This document shows, piece by piece, positions 13,690 to 23,605 of a stretch of 64,000 bases of DNA (position 1 is its first letter; the number at the start of each line of letters is the position of its first letter). The notes under the pieces are model-generated. The model was not told the origin of the DNA. It worked only from the letters and a program-made list of their open reading frames with translations, and ran no database searches. Source of the DNA: Acanthopleura granulata. Lineage: Eukaryota; Mollusca; Polyplacophora; Chitonida; Chitonidae. The stretch covers positions 5,711,351 through 5,775,350 of the forward strand of contig JABBOT010000004.1 in assembly GCA_016165875.1 (NCBI GenBank), written 5' to 3'. A program made the translations under genes and the position numbers.

Positions 13690-13805
13690 CTTTAACCTCT
13701 CACTCGTGAGGCAGTAGGCTTGAAATCTCCCAGATACACTGGCATGGATATGATACAGCTGAAATACTGCTGAGCACAACGCCATACCACAACCAACCAA
13801 CAAAC
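13690..13805 (+). repeat. Second copy of the CCAACCAAC-tailed repeat
   Basis: A degraded copy with the same AGCTGAAATACTGCTGAG block and an ACCACAACCAACCAACAAACC tail. The 5' part (CTCACTCGTGAGGCAG) is not recognisable elsewhere in the window. Confidence 0.4.
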
Positions 13806-14692
13806 CATACCCTGGAGGTTACCACAGGAGCTACTGTTCAGATCCGCTTAATATTATCTAAACTCGACATTAATCTTTGAATTCTTCCAGAGAATGATTG
13901 ATAGCATATGGCTGCATCCACCACAAAGTGAAGTTTAAAAGAGTGTTTGATGCGGTGGTTCATACAAATCCTGTCTCTTTCAGCATATACTGTAAACAAG
14001 GTATGTTTATGGCCACTAAGATAAACACTATCCCATGTATTTATTTATGATATGATTTCCCAAGGGGTCAATGTCGTAACGGGCAGCGTCTGTCCATCTG
14101 TCTGTCCAAATCCTTGTAAACGCTCTATCTCTAGAACGGTATAGCCCAAGTTCAGCAAACTTTTGCCACACTTACACTCTTGCACGAGGAACCACCCTGA
14201 CCTTTTTCTTCAAGTTTACTGAGGTTATTTAAGTTCATTTTTTACAAGGCTGGTATTCTACAGTGCACGCCGAGGGTGTTTTAGTGCATTGCACAATATG
14301 TGTTAAATATTAAAACAAAACTAATAATAACATTACACGAATTTCAGATGTGCCTGACGGAAGTATGAATTGTTCCCAATCCAAACTGCCCACCTGGAGG
14401 GATTTTTCACGCTTTGTGTGTGAAAATGGTGACTGGAGAAGAGGCGACACAGGGCGATGATTGGTGGTTTTCCCCACAGTGCCATGAGTTCTCGAAATAT
14501 TGCTTGTGTAATGAGTTCATCGATGACGAAACAATGGTTGAATGCTCCAAAAAAAAAAAACAGCTCCAAAAAGCCAGTTTGGAGAGTGGTTTCACCAAAG
14601 ATGCATTGGACTGACAACACTTCCTGGAAATAGTGAGAACTATTATTAAGTGGTCACTGTGTGCTCGGACGCCTATGCAAATTGTTTGGGTC

Positions 14693-14737
14693 ACCACCAT
14701 CACCATCATCATCACCACCATCACCATCATCATCACC

Positions 14738-14771
<34 letters not shown>

Positions 14772-15126
14772 CCACCACCATCACCACCACCACCATCATC
14801 ACCATCACATCATCACCATCACCACCATCACCACCACCATCACCATCATCATCACCACCACCACCACCATCATCATCATCACCACCACCACCATCACCAC
14901 CACCATCATCATCACATCATCATCACCATCACCACCACCACCACCATCACCACCACCACCATCATCATCATCACCACCACCAACATCACCACCACCATCA
15001 TCATCACCATCACAACATCATCACCACCACCACCATCACCACCACCATCATCATCATCACCATCATCATCATCACCACCACCACCACACCACCACCATCA
15101 TCATCACCACCACCACCACCACCACC

Positions 15127-15157
<31 letters not shown>

Positions 15158-15165
15158 CCACCACC

Positions 15166-15197
<32 letters not shown>
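14693..15197 (+). repeat. CAC/CAT trinucleotide array, about 500 bp
   Basis: An almost uninterrupted run of CAC and CAT triplets, with a few phase shifts (CACATC, CACAAC). All three plus frames stay open across most of it and read as poly-His, Ser/Pro or Ile/Thr, and the minus strand as Val/Met. Those ORFs are artefacts of the repeat, not genes. It lies in an intron of the decayed DUF6589 gene. Confidence 0.97.
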
Positions 15198-15425
15198 TTT
15201 TGATTGGCGAAAAGCTTTTAAGAGCTCTAAAAGGATACTTTTTATTGGATGATTTTGGAATTTGGTCATTTTATGAGTAAGGGTTTGAGGGAAATTTTGG
15301 CAGTTTTTTGGTAATTTTGTTGGCCATACTGGATTTTGTTCAAAATCTTTGAAAATCTTCCTGGCAGAACAGATCGTTCTCAAACTTGGTATGTAGCATC
15401 TCCATGTCAATATGTCCCAATCTTT

Positions 15426-15680
15426 ATTTATTTATTTGATTGGTGTTTTACGCCGTACTCCAGAATATTTTACTTATACAACGGCGGGCAGCATTATTGT
15501 GTGAGGAAACAGGGCAGGGCTCAGGGGAAACCCTCCACCATCCGCAGGTTGCTGGCAGACCGTCCAACGTATGGCTGGAGAGGAAGGCAACATGAACTGG
15601 ACTTGAACTTTCAGCGACCGCAGTGATGGGAGGCTTCTTGGTCATTACGCTGCGCTAGCGTGCTAACCAATTGAGCCCCC
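15426..15680 (-). repeat. tRNA-headed SINE nested in the 12.5-kb element
   Basis: A near full-length copy: TTTATTTATTTGATTGGTGT tail complement at the left, GCAGCATTATTGTG body, and GCGCTAGCGTGCTAACCAAT tRNA-head complement at the right end. Direct flanks share CTTTATTTA, so they may be the target duplication. Being inside the element, it inserted later. Confidence 0.88.
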
Positions 15681-16012
15681 AACCTTTATTTAATCAATTA
15701 ATATGTCATTTAATAGGAAGAGTGCAAAAATGTACTGAGATTTTGCCCACAGTAAGAAGTTTTCACGTTATTGCCAGAATATTAAAGAAATCTGGTATTT
15801 ACTTAACATGGGAGCATCGTGCAAGACGATATTTCGTGCACTGAGAAAGTCTCCTCTGGATATCCTCTAGAAATCAATCCTGCAGGAAGTCTTTATAGCT
15901 CGAACCACTTCAGCAGCTGTCATAGAAACAGCAATATTAAACCATTCATCACCGTATTCTTTCTGTTTTTCGTTGTCGGCTATGACTAAAACCGCATCTT
16001 CTCTATGTTGAG

Positions 16013-16170
16013 GCCCGTTTCACAAAGCCGTATTGGGTTTAACCTAAAATTGTTATCCAAATTAAGCTGGGAAATACATGCATCACATTCATCAAATATT
16101 GACCACTGATTCTATGATGTGACAGCGCGATTTCAGTCAAGTTTGAGCATCCAGGATAAAATGTGTGTTT
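16013..16170 (-). repeat. Inverted partner of the repeat at 11860-12006
   Basis: It begins GGCCCGTTTCACAAAGCCG and is complementary to the copy at 11860-12006 with scattered substitutions. The pair could be two insertions of the same small element; no target duplication was found. Confidence 0.6.
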
Positions 16171-16432
16171 TCTAGAAAAGATTAGAGTTTTGGTCTTAAT
16201 CGACCCCTGGTCTTCAGTAATAGTCCCATTACTAGTTACTATTACTAACGTGATTTGCACCCTTAACGCGTCCATGGCTGATCCCAAAAATCGCTATCCA
16301 AGTGTTCCATATTTTGTAGCATGTTTGTCTTTGTGACAAAATCTAAAAGCCTTAATGCTTGGCCACCGGTATCGCTGTAAGGAGTGTAACAACCTTAATT
16401 ATTATCTTGTGATCGAATCAGCTCTCTTCGAT

Positions 16433-16435
16433 CTC

Positions 16436-16481
<46 letters not shown>
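16433..16481 (+). repeat. CT dinucleotide microsatellite
   Basis: A (CT)n run with one CTCCCT interruption, in an intron of the decayed DUF6589 gene. Confidence 0.95.
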
Positions 16482-16482
<1 letters not shown>

Positions 16483-19400
16483 GTAATCATCATCATCACA
16501 ATCTTCATCATTGCACTGCAAAATCTTTCTTGCTGTTGACAGCGAAATATCAAAGCTTAAAGCCTCATTCAGCTTATACTATAAATTTTGATTGGATTTT
16601 CTGATTTTTCTGAAGTGAGAAAGTGGTCCTGTGATAGCAATGTCTAGCCTTAAAACTGTAATTAGCAGTGACATCAAATTAATCAAAAGTTACACTCTAC
16701 TAGTAGAATTTATTTAAATTTTACACCTTTCGTTATTCCTATTGTTTTTTTAGTTTTTCCATGTCACATTGCTTTAACTACATGGTGGCGTATTATTATG
16801 TGGTAAGTTGATCTTCTTTCAAGTGTAAAGTGGATGTGTCCAAATTATGAGACAAGTGCTGATGCAGACAGTGATGCAGTTTTCCAGTATGCAACAGGTC
16901 TCTTGTGGATGCTGTTACACGACAGATTGCCCCTCACGGCAGTGAGGACTGGAAACGGTGCTGTGGTGATGAAATTTTGGACTGATGATGGAATTCAGCT
17001 CTGGAACCATGGACACATCAAATATCTTATTCTGATGCACAGAATGACTGCAGGTGAAGATTTAAAAATGCCTTAATGTATGTTGCAAATAAAGCAATTT
17101 TATATCTGTTGTTATAAAAGATCAAGAAAGAAAGGTTTTAAAATAGCTAACTACTGTCATATAAGTGTTGTTACAATATATGTCTATATACCCTAATTCT
17201 TCAACCTTTTCAATCACTACTGAAAGCAATATTTCAGTATTTTTGTGGAGAACTATAGTGTATGGGAACCACTGTTACAGTTTTATGAAGCTTATACGTA
17301 TGTGACACAAAGAAATCGTTTTTGGCTTTATTTTTACAATAACTGTATGCATAAATTATCCTTTAAAACCTGCTGTAATGATTGCAAAGGATGAGGATTT
17401 ACAGTATGTCCGTATTTAAAAGTGTCATGTAAAATCAAGTTGCTAGACTAAAGGCTAATCCCTAACTTCAACATTCTTTAATTTATAGCAGTGAGCGTAT
17501 CTCTTGCAGGTGGCTATTACCGAGACAAGCAGCTGACATGACGTGGGACACAGCCGTTAACCTACATGGGCATGGATAAATATAATGAGTTTTCATAAAT
17601 TGTGATTTCAAAGGTAAATTTATTGTCATCTGTTGTTACATGTAATAAGACGGAATGCTTTACGGTAATGACCCAGAGCATCAGAAATTGATAATACTAT
17701 TTGTGTTGTATTCACATTGCAGATTTATTATGTATCTGTATATGATATGTATTAATATCATGATGAACAGCGTGTAACTTTGTTGGGACATAGGACAATG
17801 ACTATATAGTCAAATCTGATAAAAAATACTCGAAATTCACAACTTCAGCAATGATGTAGATTTTAGTTTTAAGACTCTTAACATAAATTACCGTAATTAC
17901 TACAAAGGTGCTATAGGTTTTCAAGACATGCTTGTACATTTATTAACATGTGGGGAAACAAGCTACCCTAAATCTTTAACTAATTCAACCAGTAAAGAGT
18001 AACTGCATTTTCAAGTTAAAATTGAGAAAATATCTCCGCCTTAACTGTCTCCCTGAGATATCACAAGTGAGGATGGTTTGGAAGTCATAATATAATCTGT
18101 ATATAGGAAGTACTGGCTATACAAGAAGTCAAAGCCAAAACAATGTTACTGGTTGTATTTGTTGTGGGTTTAAGTTATGAGTATCTGGTACCAAAAATTG
18201 TATAATGTAAATTAAAATAAATCATACAATACAGAAAACAAGTTTTATAAAGTTACACTCCTGCTTGACGGGGATATGTGTTTTTTCTTGTAGGCAACTT
18301 GAAGAACACACATAGGAAATATACACCGGTACAGACACAAAGTAGCAGTCATCTTGCTGGTCAAGTTTCTACAGAGCTGCTTGGTATCTTTCAGCCGCAC
18401 AGCAAAGTACAGAATAGCAGTTGTGTAAAATTCACGTCCAAGGGCCAGAAAGCCAGAGTCACCTCTTTCACAAAAGAGTATGAAGATGACAACTTGTTTC
18501 CCTGTATTGCAGATCGGCAGTATGCAACCTCCCCAGGATTCAATGCAAGTTAACTTCACCACACCATTCACAAACCTATGGATTTGAAGTCACGTATGTC
18601 CAACTATTCTACTTAATTAGACCAAGCCCGCTATGCCTCGGAAGGTATGCAGTCATAACTAAGATATTTACACATTGATTGGCAATGTTGCAACAGGAAC
18701 AGAAAGGACAGGCACACTCTCCTTTGGGGCAATCACTTATGCATCTCTCCTTGTTGCGGACTTTATCTATCTCATTCTTTTCCATACATACAAGGTGAAG
18801 GCGGTTTAGAATTGCAGTTCTGATGAACAGTTTTTCTTCCATTATTTGTTTGTGGATTTTGCGGACACAATCCTCCTTGATTCCTCTGTCGCCCACAGTC
18901 GGAGGAGTTGCCAGAACAGCTCGGGCGGCTCTCCCATCACACCCATACCCTCCCACCTCATGCCAGTAATCTGGGACAGTTGAACTGCATCCCCGGTGGA
19001 AAATGATGTGGATAATTCCACATCCGGAAAATTTACTCCCATGACACCGGCAAAGAAGCTGTTAAACATCTAATATGTTATGTTGCGTGAGGAAAGTGCT
19101 AATTATTTCTTCTTTTGCTTCTTCACTTGTTCTTGCAACAAATATATCGCTTCCTCTCCTCTCCATACGCTTTTTCTCTAAGCCTGTTCATTATCTCCTC
19201 GTAGAATTCTCCAGCAGGATTTACACGATTGTGAAGAAAGACCTAGCCTTAATACAATAATTTATGTGCATTGTAGTTTCAACTTTCAGATTCACATTTG
19301 TAAGATGATAGAGTGTGGATTAAAGTATAATAAATCTGCTCACTTAACACACATCAAAAAGTGAAACAATGAAACATTATAAATCATTAAAGGAGAAGGC

Positions 19401-20642
19401 AGTAAAAGAATGAAAATACATACGTTTGGATAGCACGTTTATAACTGACTCAACAAGATTGTTTGGTTGTAGAGTAAATTTGAAAGGAAAAAATATATTT
19501 TATGGTAGGCAGTTCAAGTCATTTTGATTTAGTGGTTCAAAGATGACACCATTATAAAAGATTACCAAGTTTTCCCGCTGACGCTTTGTTATACTTGACG
19601 TGCATGTATAATTTATGCATACATTATACACAGGCGTACACTGCAGGGCCCAATAAATGTCTAAAAAGTTGTTTGACGTCATGTAAGAACCAATATGTCA
19701 CAATGTCTCGAGCTGTCCACCATACTTTTCAAGTTTTCTTTTTCAGTTTTCTCTTCAACAACAAATTCTACGAAATAATGGAGCACATGTTTGAAATCGG
19801 TTTTTAATGCTCCTTAATCTGACTTAAACTTCTTTTTTGTTTTCTTTTACAACGGACACTGCATTAGGTATGTAGTTAAGGGGAGCCAGCTGAAAAAAGA
19901 AAACATATAGCTCAAAGTTTTCTCTGCAGTCAAAATTGTAATAGACCCATAAATTAACTGGAATAGCACTCACTTACATATGACGCATTTTCCGGCTTTT
20001 ATCTCCTTGCTATTGAGTTCATCAATGCAAATGTAAGCTCCTTAGCACTTTGAATGACTGGAAAACTTCTATAAGTCAGATGAATATTTGACCTAAAAAA
20101 ACATGAAGGTAAAGAAGATTACATTATAATTCAAATAGATATGGTTTAGCAGTCCTGGTCTATTAAGTCCCACAAATTCTAAATATCATAATTCAAACAT
20201 TTGCCTTACATTATGCCAATTGTTTTTCCATTAACATTATGCGAATTAGTACCAAAACTGTAAATGTTAATCAGATATTATGGTTGTTTTTGCTTTTATA
20301 TTTTTTATGTTTTAACCCACATCAGACATTCCAGACGTATCTTATTATATATGTATATATTTTTTTCATTTTAATGTTTTTCAAAGATTCATGGAAGATA
20401 ACATGTTTTCATTACTTAAAAAGTTATGAAAATGTGTTTCTAAGAGAAAATCAAACCTCTGTGACTTACATTTTTTGATAAATAATTCTTGTGCAATAGG
20501 CATCAAACATAGTATTTCATAAAGAGACTAATGTATGTTTAACAACAATTCTTCTGGCAGAAGTAAGATCATATGTTGATATCCAGGTATTTTGTGTGTA
20601 ATAATCTATTTACCACTTGTGATCTACAGATGTGTCATAAGG

Positions 20643-20645
20643 ACA

Positions 20646-20689
<44 letters not shown>

Positions 20690-20693
20690 GCTC
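20643..20693 (+). repeat. CT dinucleotide microsatellite
   Basis: A (CT)n run with single TT and CG interruptions; it abuts the fourth block of the helicase pseudogene and generates a false Arg-Glu repeat on the minus strand. Confidence 0.95.
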
Positions 20694-21775
20694 TGTACAC
20701 TGACTCACTGACTGAAGTCTGAGAATTTCGTCTTTCATTTTTCCGCACATGTGAAGGAAAGGTGATCCCTTCATTACTGAACGCAGCTAAGTAATCTTCA
20801 GGTAGTCCTCTCGAAAGCCTTTTCCCTACAAAGAAAAATACTCGAGTTATAAGTTTACACAAAACTAAGTCATTATACGTGTATAGTGCAAGCTAGTTAG
20901 AAATTTGTGACACTTTCTTCTGTGTTTGAATGCTAGATGCACAAGTTTGTTTGCATATAGACTGTAGAATGATTGTGTCTGTATCCTCACGGAAACTTAC
21001 AATGCATAGTGTCATATATATTTAGCCATGTGCTTGCTGCACTATTCCCCACAATGTCATCCCTCAATGTACTGAGGACACAACAGAGATCTGCTGGATC
21101 ATGTCATTGTTCAATAAATCCATTTACAGAAAATTTAAATTCAAGAATTATTTATGCCTTTCTCAATGTGTCATAAAATATCTGTTGTTATGAAATGTCA
21201 CTTACCAATGAATGACACAGTGGGCCTCAGCAATAGCAACCAATGCGACTGTTTTTCTAAAAAAAAAGTTGGTCGAAATATTTCATTCCATAGGTCAGCG
21301 TTGACGGCTTCTGGTGAAATGAACACCACAGAACACATACCTGTCTTGATATCTAAGGAAATAAAATATATATAGAATCCATATTATTCTCATATCGCCC
21401 TATGTGCTTTTCTCTGAGTGTATATAGCTACATTGTGTTTATCTCATTTTTCGGCACATTCCTTCATGCCCTTTCCAGATTTAGCTAACGGATAAATACA
21501 TATAATTATATTATAATGCAATATTTTTTCACATCACATAAAAACATTACCTTCCATAAGCTCAAGTGACATCTCTGACGGCTGGAGTATTGCTGCTGCC
21601 TGTGCGCCATTTTCTGCTCGCCTCCCCCCGCCGGATCCTGCATTAGACTTCTCAACGGAGACACAAGTCTTACATACTTCACTTCGGGTTCTACCTGTGA
21701 AGAGTTAAGCCATATAGGCTTCAGACTTGGGATTAATGTAATTTTAAATAAGCTTCAAATGACCACCTAAAATTG

Positions 21776-22024
21776 ATTTATTTATTTATTTCATAGGTGG
21801 TTTACGCCTTATTGAAGAATATGTCGCTTATACAATGGCGGCCAGCATTATGGTGAGGGACACTGGGCAGAGCCTAAGGGAACCGCACGACCCTCAGAAT
21901 TCTGGCGGACCTCCACGTGTACGACAGAAGGGGCAGGCTGCAGGGCTTGCACTCACAACAATTGCATTGGTGAGAGGCACCCGGGTAATTACGCTTAACT
22001 TGTCCGCTAACCCCCTCGGCCACA
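21776..22024 (-). repeat. tRNA-headed SINE nested in the helicase pseudogene
   Basis: Starts with the (TTTA)n tail complement and GGTTTACGCCTTATTGAAGA, continues with TGGCGGCCAGCATTATGGTG, and ends with the head complement (GCTAACCCCCTCGGCCACA). It lies in the intron between helicase blocks 22607 and 21694, so it is younger than the element. Confidence 0.85.
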
Positions 22025-22837
22025 GATTAGTCTATATATTAGTTTATGCCAATGACTCTGACATTTTAAATAGTATTTAATAATAGTGTAAATTATATTT
22101 TATAGATTGCTTTTTTTCAACTTTCCATAAAAGATAAACGCTGAACTTTATTTCCTTTTTTTTCAGAAGACACATCAATAATGTAAAATTCCCATTTCAT
22201 GGTTGTTTGAAAGTAAAAAATTGGCTAAAGTTGATAGCTTACATGTGTACTTCGGGCGTTTGTAAAGATTACAGGTGTGCTAATGATCATCGCTGATCCA
22301 CTTTTTCGATCTTCATTGAGAAAAGGACATTCTACCATGTGACACCATCCTAATCTTCACTAAAGCCATACTCTGTAGTGTTTAATGATCTGACACGTGT
22401 AGATTATGTTCTTATATTTCATCTAATTTTAATTTTCATTTTTTGTTGGGATGACTTAAATATGCAGAGCGCTTCAAACATTTTATTTTAAAAAAATATA
22501 TAGTGTGTCAGGGATTATTTTAAAAAAATAAAATACAAAAACTGAAATAATAATAATAAAATACCGGTAAATGCAAAGTAAAGCTTGAAGAAAAAACATT
22601 TCTTACCTCGCCCAGTATCAAGGGAGGAATGTTGTAGCACATCGATTTCCCAAATAAGAATCCCCATACTGTCTTTCTTGTTCAAAATATGCTCTATTAT
22701 AGCCAGTTGTTCATTCTTTAGTTCAATATCTAGACCGTGGCGACATTTGATTCTCTCAAACATATAGTATTTCAGCCTTGCCCATGTTTGCAACAAAGTT
22801 TGTGAAGGTTGATGTTAAGTAGCTGAGAATAAGGCCC

Positions 22838-23219
22838 TAGGATACATTTTACAGCGGTCGGTATGATGAAGGGGAAAGTATTGTTCCCATAATGCACTGC
22901 GTCATCAATCATGGCACCTTCATGCGTTACCGAGGTTTAAGTGGAGGTAGTTCGAATTTATTATGGTTTAACAGTGGGGTTGGAAATTGTAGCGGATGCA
23001 AAGCACCCAACCCAATGAGAAAAATGCAACACAGAGGCAGAGCCGGACTGGTCGGGTGGACCGGACGGTAGGTGGCCGAGTTTGCGTCATTAGTGTTCAA
23101 TGGAACCTCCCCATGTAGGCCAACACGCTGCCCTACATGTCCACATTATTTTAACCCATCTAAGCGCCCATCCCATTTCAAAATTTCTTTGTGATTACGC
23201 CATGTGATTACATGTTTAC
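22838..23219 (-). repeat. Right terminal inverted repeat of the element
   Basis: Reverse complement of the left arm at 10707-11041. It contains an extra block (about 23113-23190, beginning TGTAGGCCAACACGCTGCCC) that the left arm lacks and of which a second copy stands at 23523-23605. It ends CATGTTTAC at 23219, directly before the second CTCATGC. Confidence 0.85.
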
Positions 23220-23393
23220 CTCATGCTGGCTTCCTCTCCTGCCGGAAGGTCGCCCAGCAATGGGATGGCTGTGGCTTTCCTCCGGGCTCCTCCATTTTTC
23301 CTCACACCATACTGCTGGCCGCCTTCGTGTAAGTGAAATAATCTTGAGTACGGCGTAAAACATAGATCAAACAAATAAATAAATAGGGGTGTA
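23220..23393 (+). repeat. Right half of the SINE split by the element, with target duplication 23220-23226
   Basis: CTCATGCTGGCTTCCTCTCC opens the 3' part of the SINE; CTGGCCGCC, GTAAGTGAAATAATCTTGAG, TACGGCGTAAAACA and AATAAATAAATA follow in normal order. The first seven bases repeat those at 10700-10706. Confidence 0.82.
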
Positions 23394-23522
23394 GTAAAGA
23401 TGAGGTTGGATGTGGCCCTTTCAGCAGGAGTACCGAGCCACTCCAGTGATGTTCCCGAAATGGCCTGAGTGAATAAGTGACTTTGCGGAGAGTGGCATGC
23501 CTGGCAAGCCCGACAGTCTAAA

Positions 23523-23605
23523 ATGTAGGCCAACACACTGCCCTACATATCCACATTCTTTTAACCCATCTAAGCGCCCATCCCATTTCAAAGTTCATAA
23601 CTTTT
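23523..23605 (+). repeat. Short repeat also present in the right arm
   Basis: TGTAGGCCAACACACTGCCC through GCGCCCATCCCATTTCAAA matches 23113-23190 nearly base for base. The start TGTAGG...CCCTACA can pair with itself, so the unit may be a small hairpin-ended repeat. Confidence 0.6.

Larger units (their letters stand above)
11312..18553 (+). pseudogene. Decayed DUF6589-family gene (possible transposase-like protein)
   Basis: Pieces of one protein appear in order on the plus strand. 11312-11584: MTEASSN, then cysteine pairs (TCGETFKKG, YYCNPCY) and a basic SPKKPRLK / STPAKKRYAALRK stretch, with an in-frame stop at 11378. 12289-12600: KALSGGHYYSAVK, GFCKTIHEAIVEEMKRI and EMPSRCPVTVKFLAGIL, spread over all three frames. 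14348-14614: a possible broken PHD-like finger (KYCLCNEFIDDETMVEC). 16824-17053: VFQYATGLLWMLL and HGHIKYLILMHRMTAG. 17510-17613: GGYYRDK, then in another frame AADMTWDTAVNLHGHG. 18294-18553: HRKYTPVQTQSSSHLAGQ, SFTKEYEDDNLF and a final stop. The last three blocks resemble the C-terminal core of animal DUF6589 proteins as I remember them. Exons keep AG acceptors and GT donors, so this was a spliced gene. Function of the family is unproven. Confidence 0.65.
18609..22796 (-). pseudogene. Decayed RecQ-like DNA helicase gene
   Basis: Five blocks in RecQ order on minus. 22796-22607: LKNEQLAIIEHILNKKDSMG, then, after a small deletion and frame change, FGKSMCYNIPPLIL; the PTG of Walker A is gone. 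21694-21551: LVSPLRSLM, then in another frame AAAILQPSEMSLELMEG. 21352-21206: CSVVFISPEA, then in another frame VALVAIAEAHCVIHW, the DEAH motif with Asp replaced by Ala. 20825-about 20698: GKGFREDYLKI...LRSVMKG, the region after motif II, running into a CT repeat. About 19260-18609: TSEEAKEEIISTF, MGVNFPDV, then in another frame GYGCDGRAARAVL, where motif VI (QxxGRxGRDG) belongs, and cysteine pairs. Splice sites (GTAAG/TAG) survive at 22607, 21694, 21551, 21352 and 21206. RecQ helicases unwind DNA using ATP; this copy cannot. Its 5' end lies 42 bp from the right arm. Confidence 0.78.
10707..23219. mobile_element. 12.5-kb inverted-repeat element carrying decayed RecQ-like helicase and DUF6589 genes
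   Basis: Inverted arms at 10707-11041 and 22838-23219 enclose two convergent decayed genes: DUF6589-family on plus (11312-18553) and RecQ-like helicase on minus (18609-22796). Outside the arms lie the two halves of one SINE, joined by a shared 7-bp CTCATGC, so the unit inserted as one piece. Termini read GAGCC on the left and GTAAA on the right (complement), with TAATCAC close behind in both. Both genes carry frameshifts and stops, and SINEs at 15426-15680 and 21776-22024 landed inside later, so this copy is old and inactive. DUF6589 might be the transposase and the helicase an accessory, but that is inference. I cannot assign the element to a superfamily I know. Alternative: two separate insertions that happen to share arms, which the single target duplication argues against. 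Confidence 0.75.

Noticed and set aside
14633..15280. Long ORFs on both strands with poly-His, Ser/Pro, Ile/Thr or Val/Met content
   Set aside because: They are readings of the CAC/CAT trinucleotide array; several frames are open at once and there is no codon structure.
20635..20862. Minus-strand ORF with an Arg-Glu repeat
   Set aside because: The repeat is the CT microsatellite; the upstream part is the wrong frame of the helicase relic.
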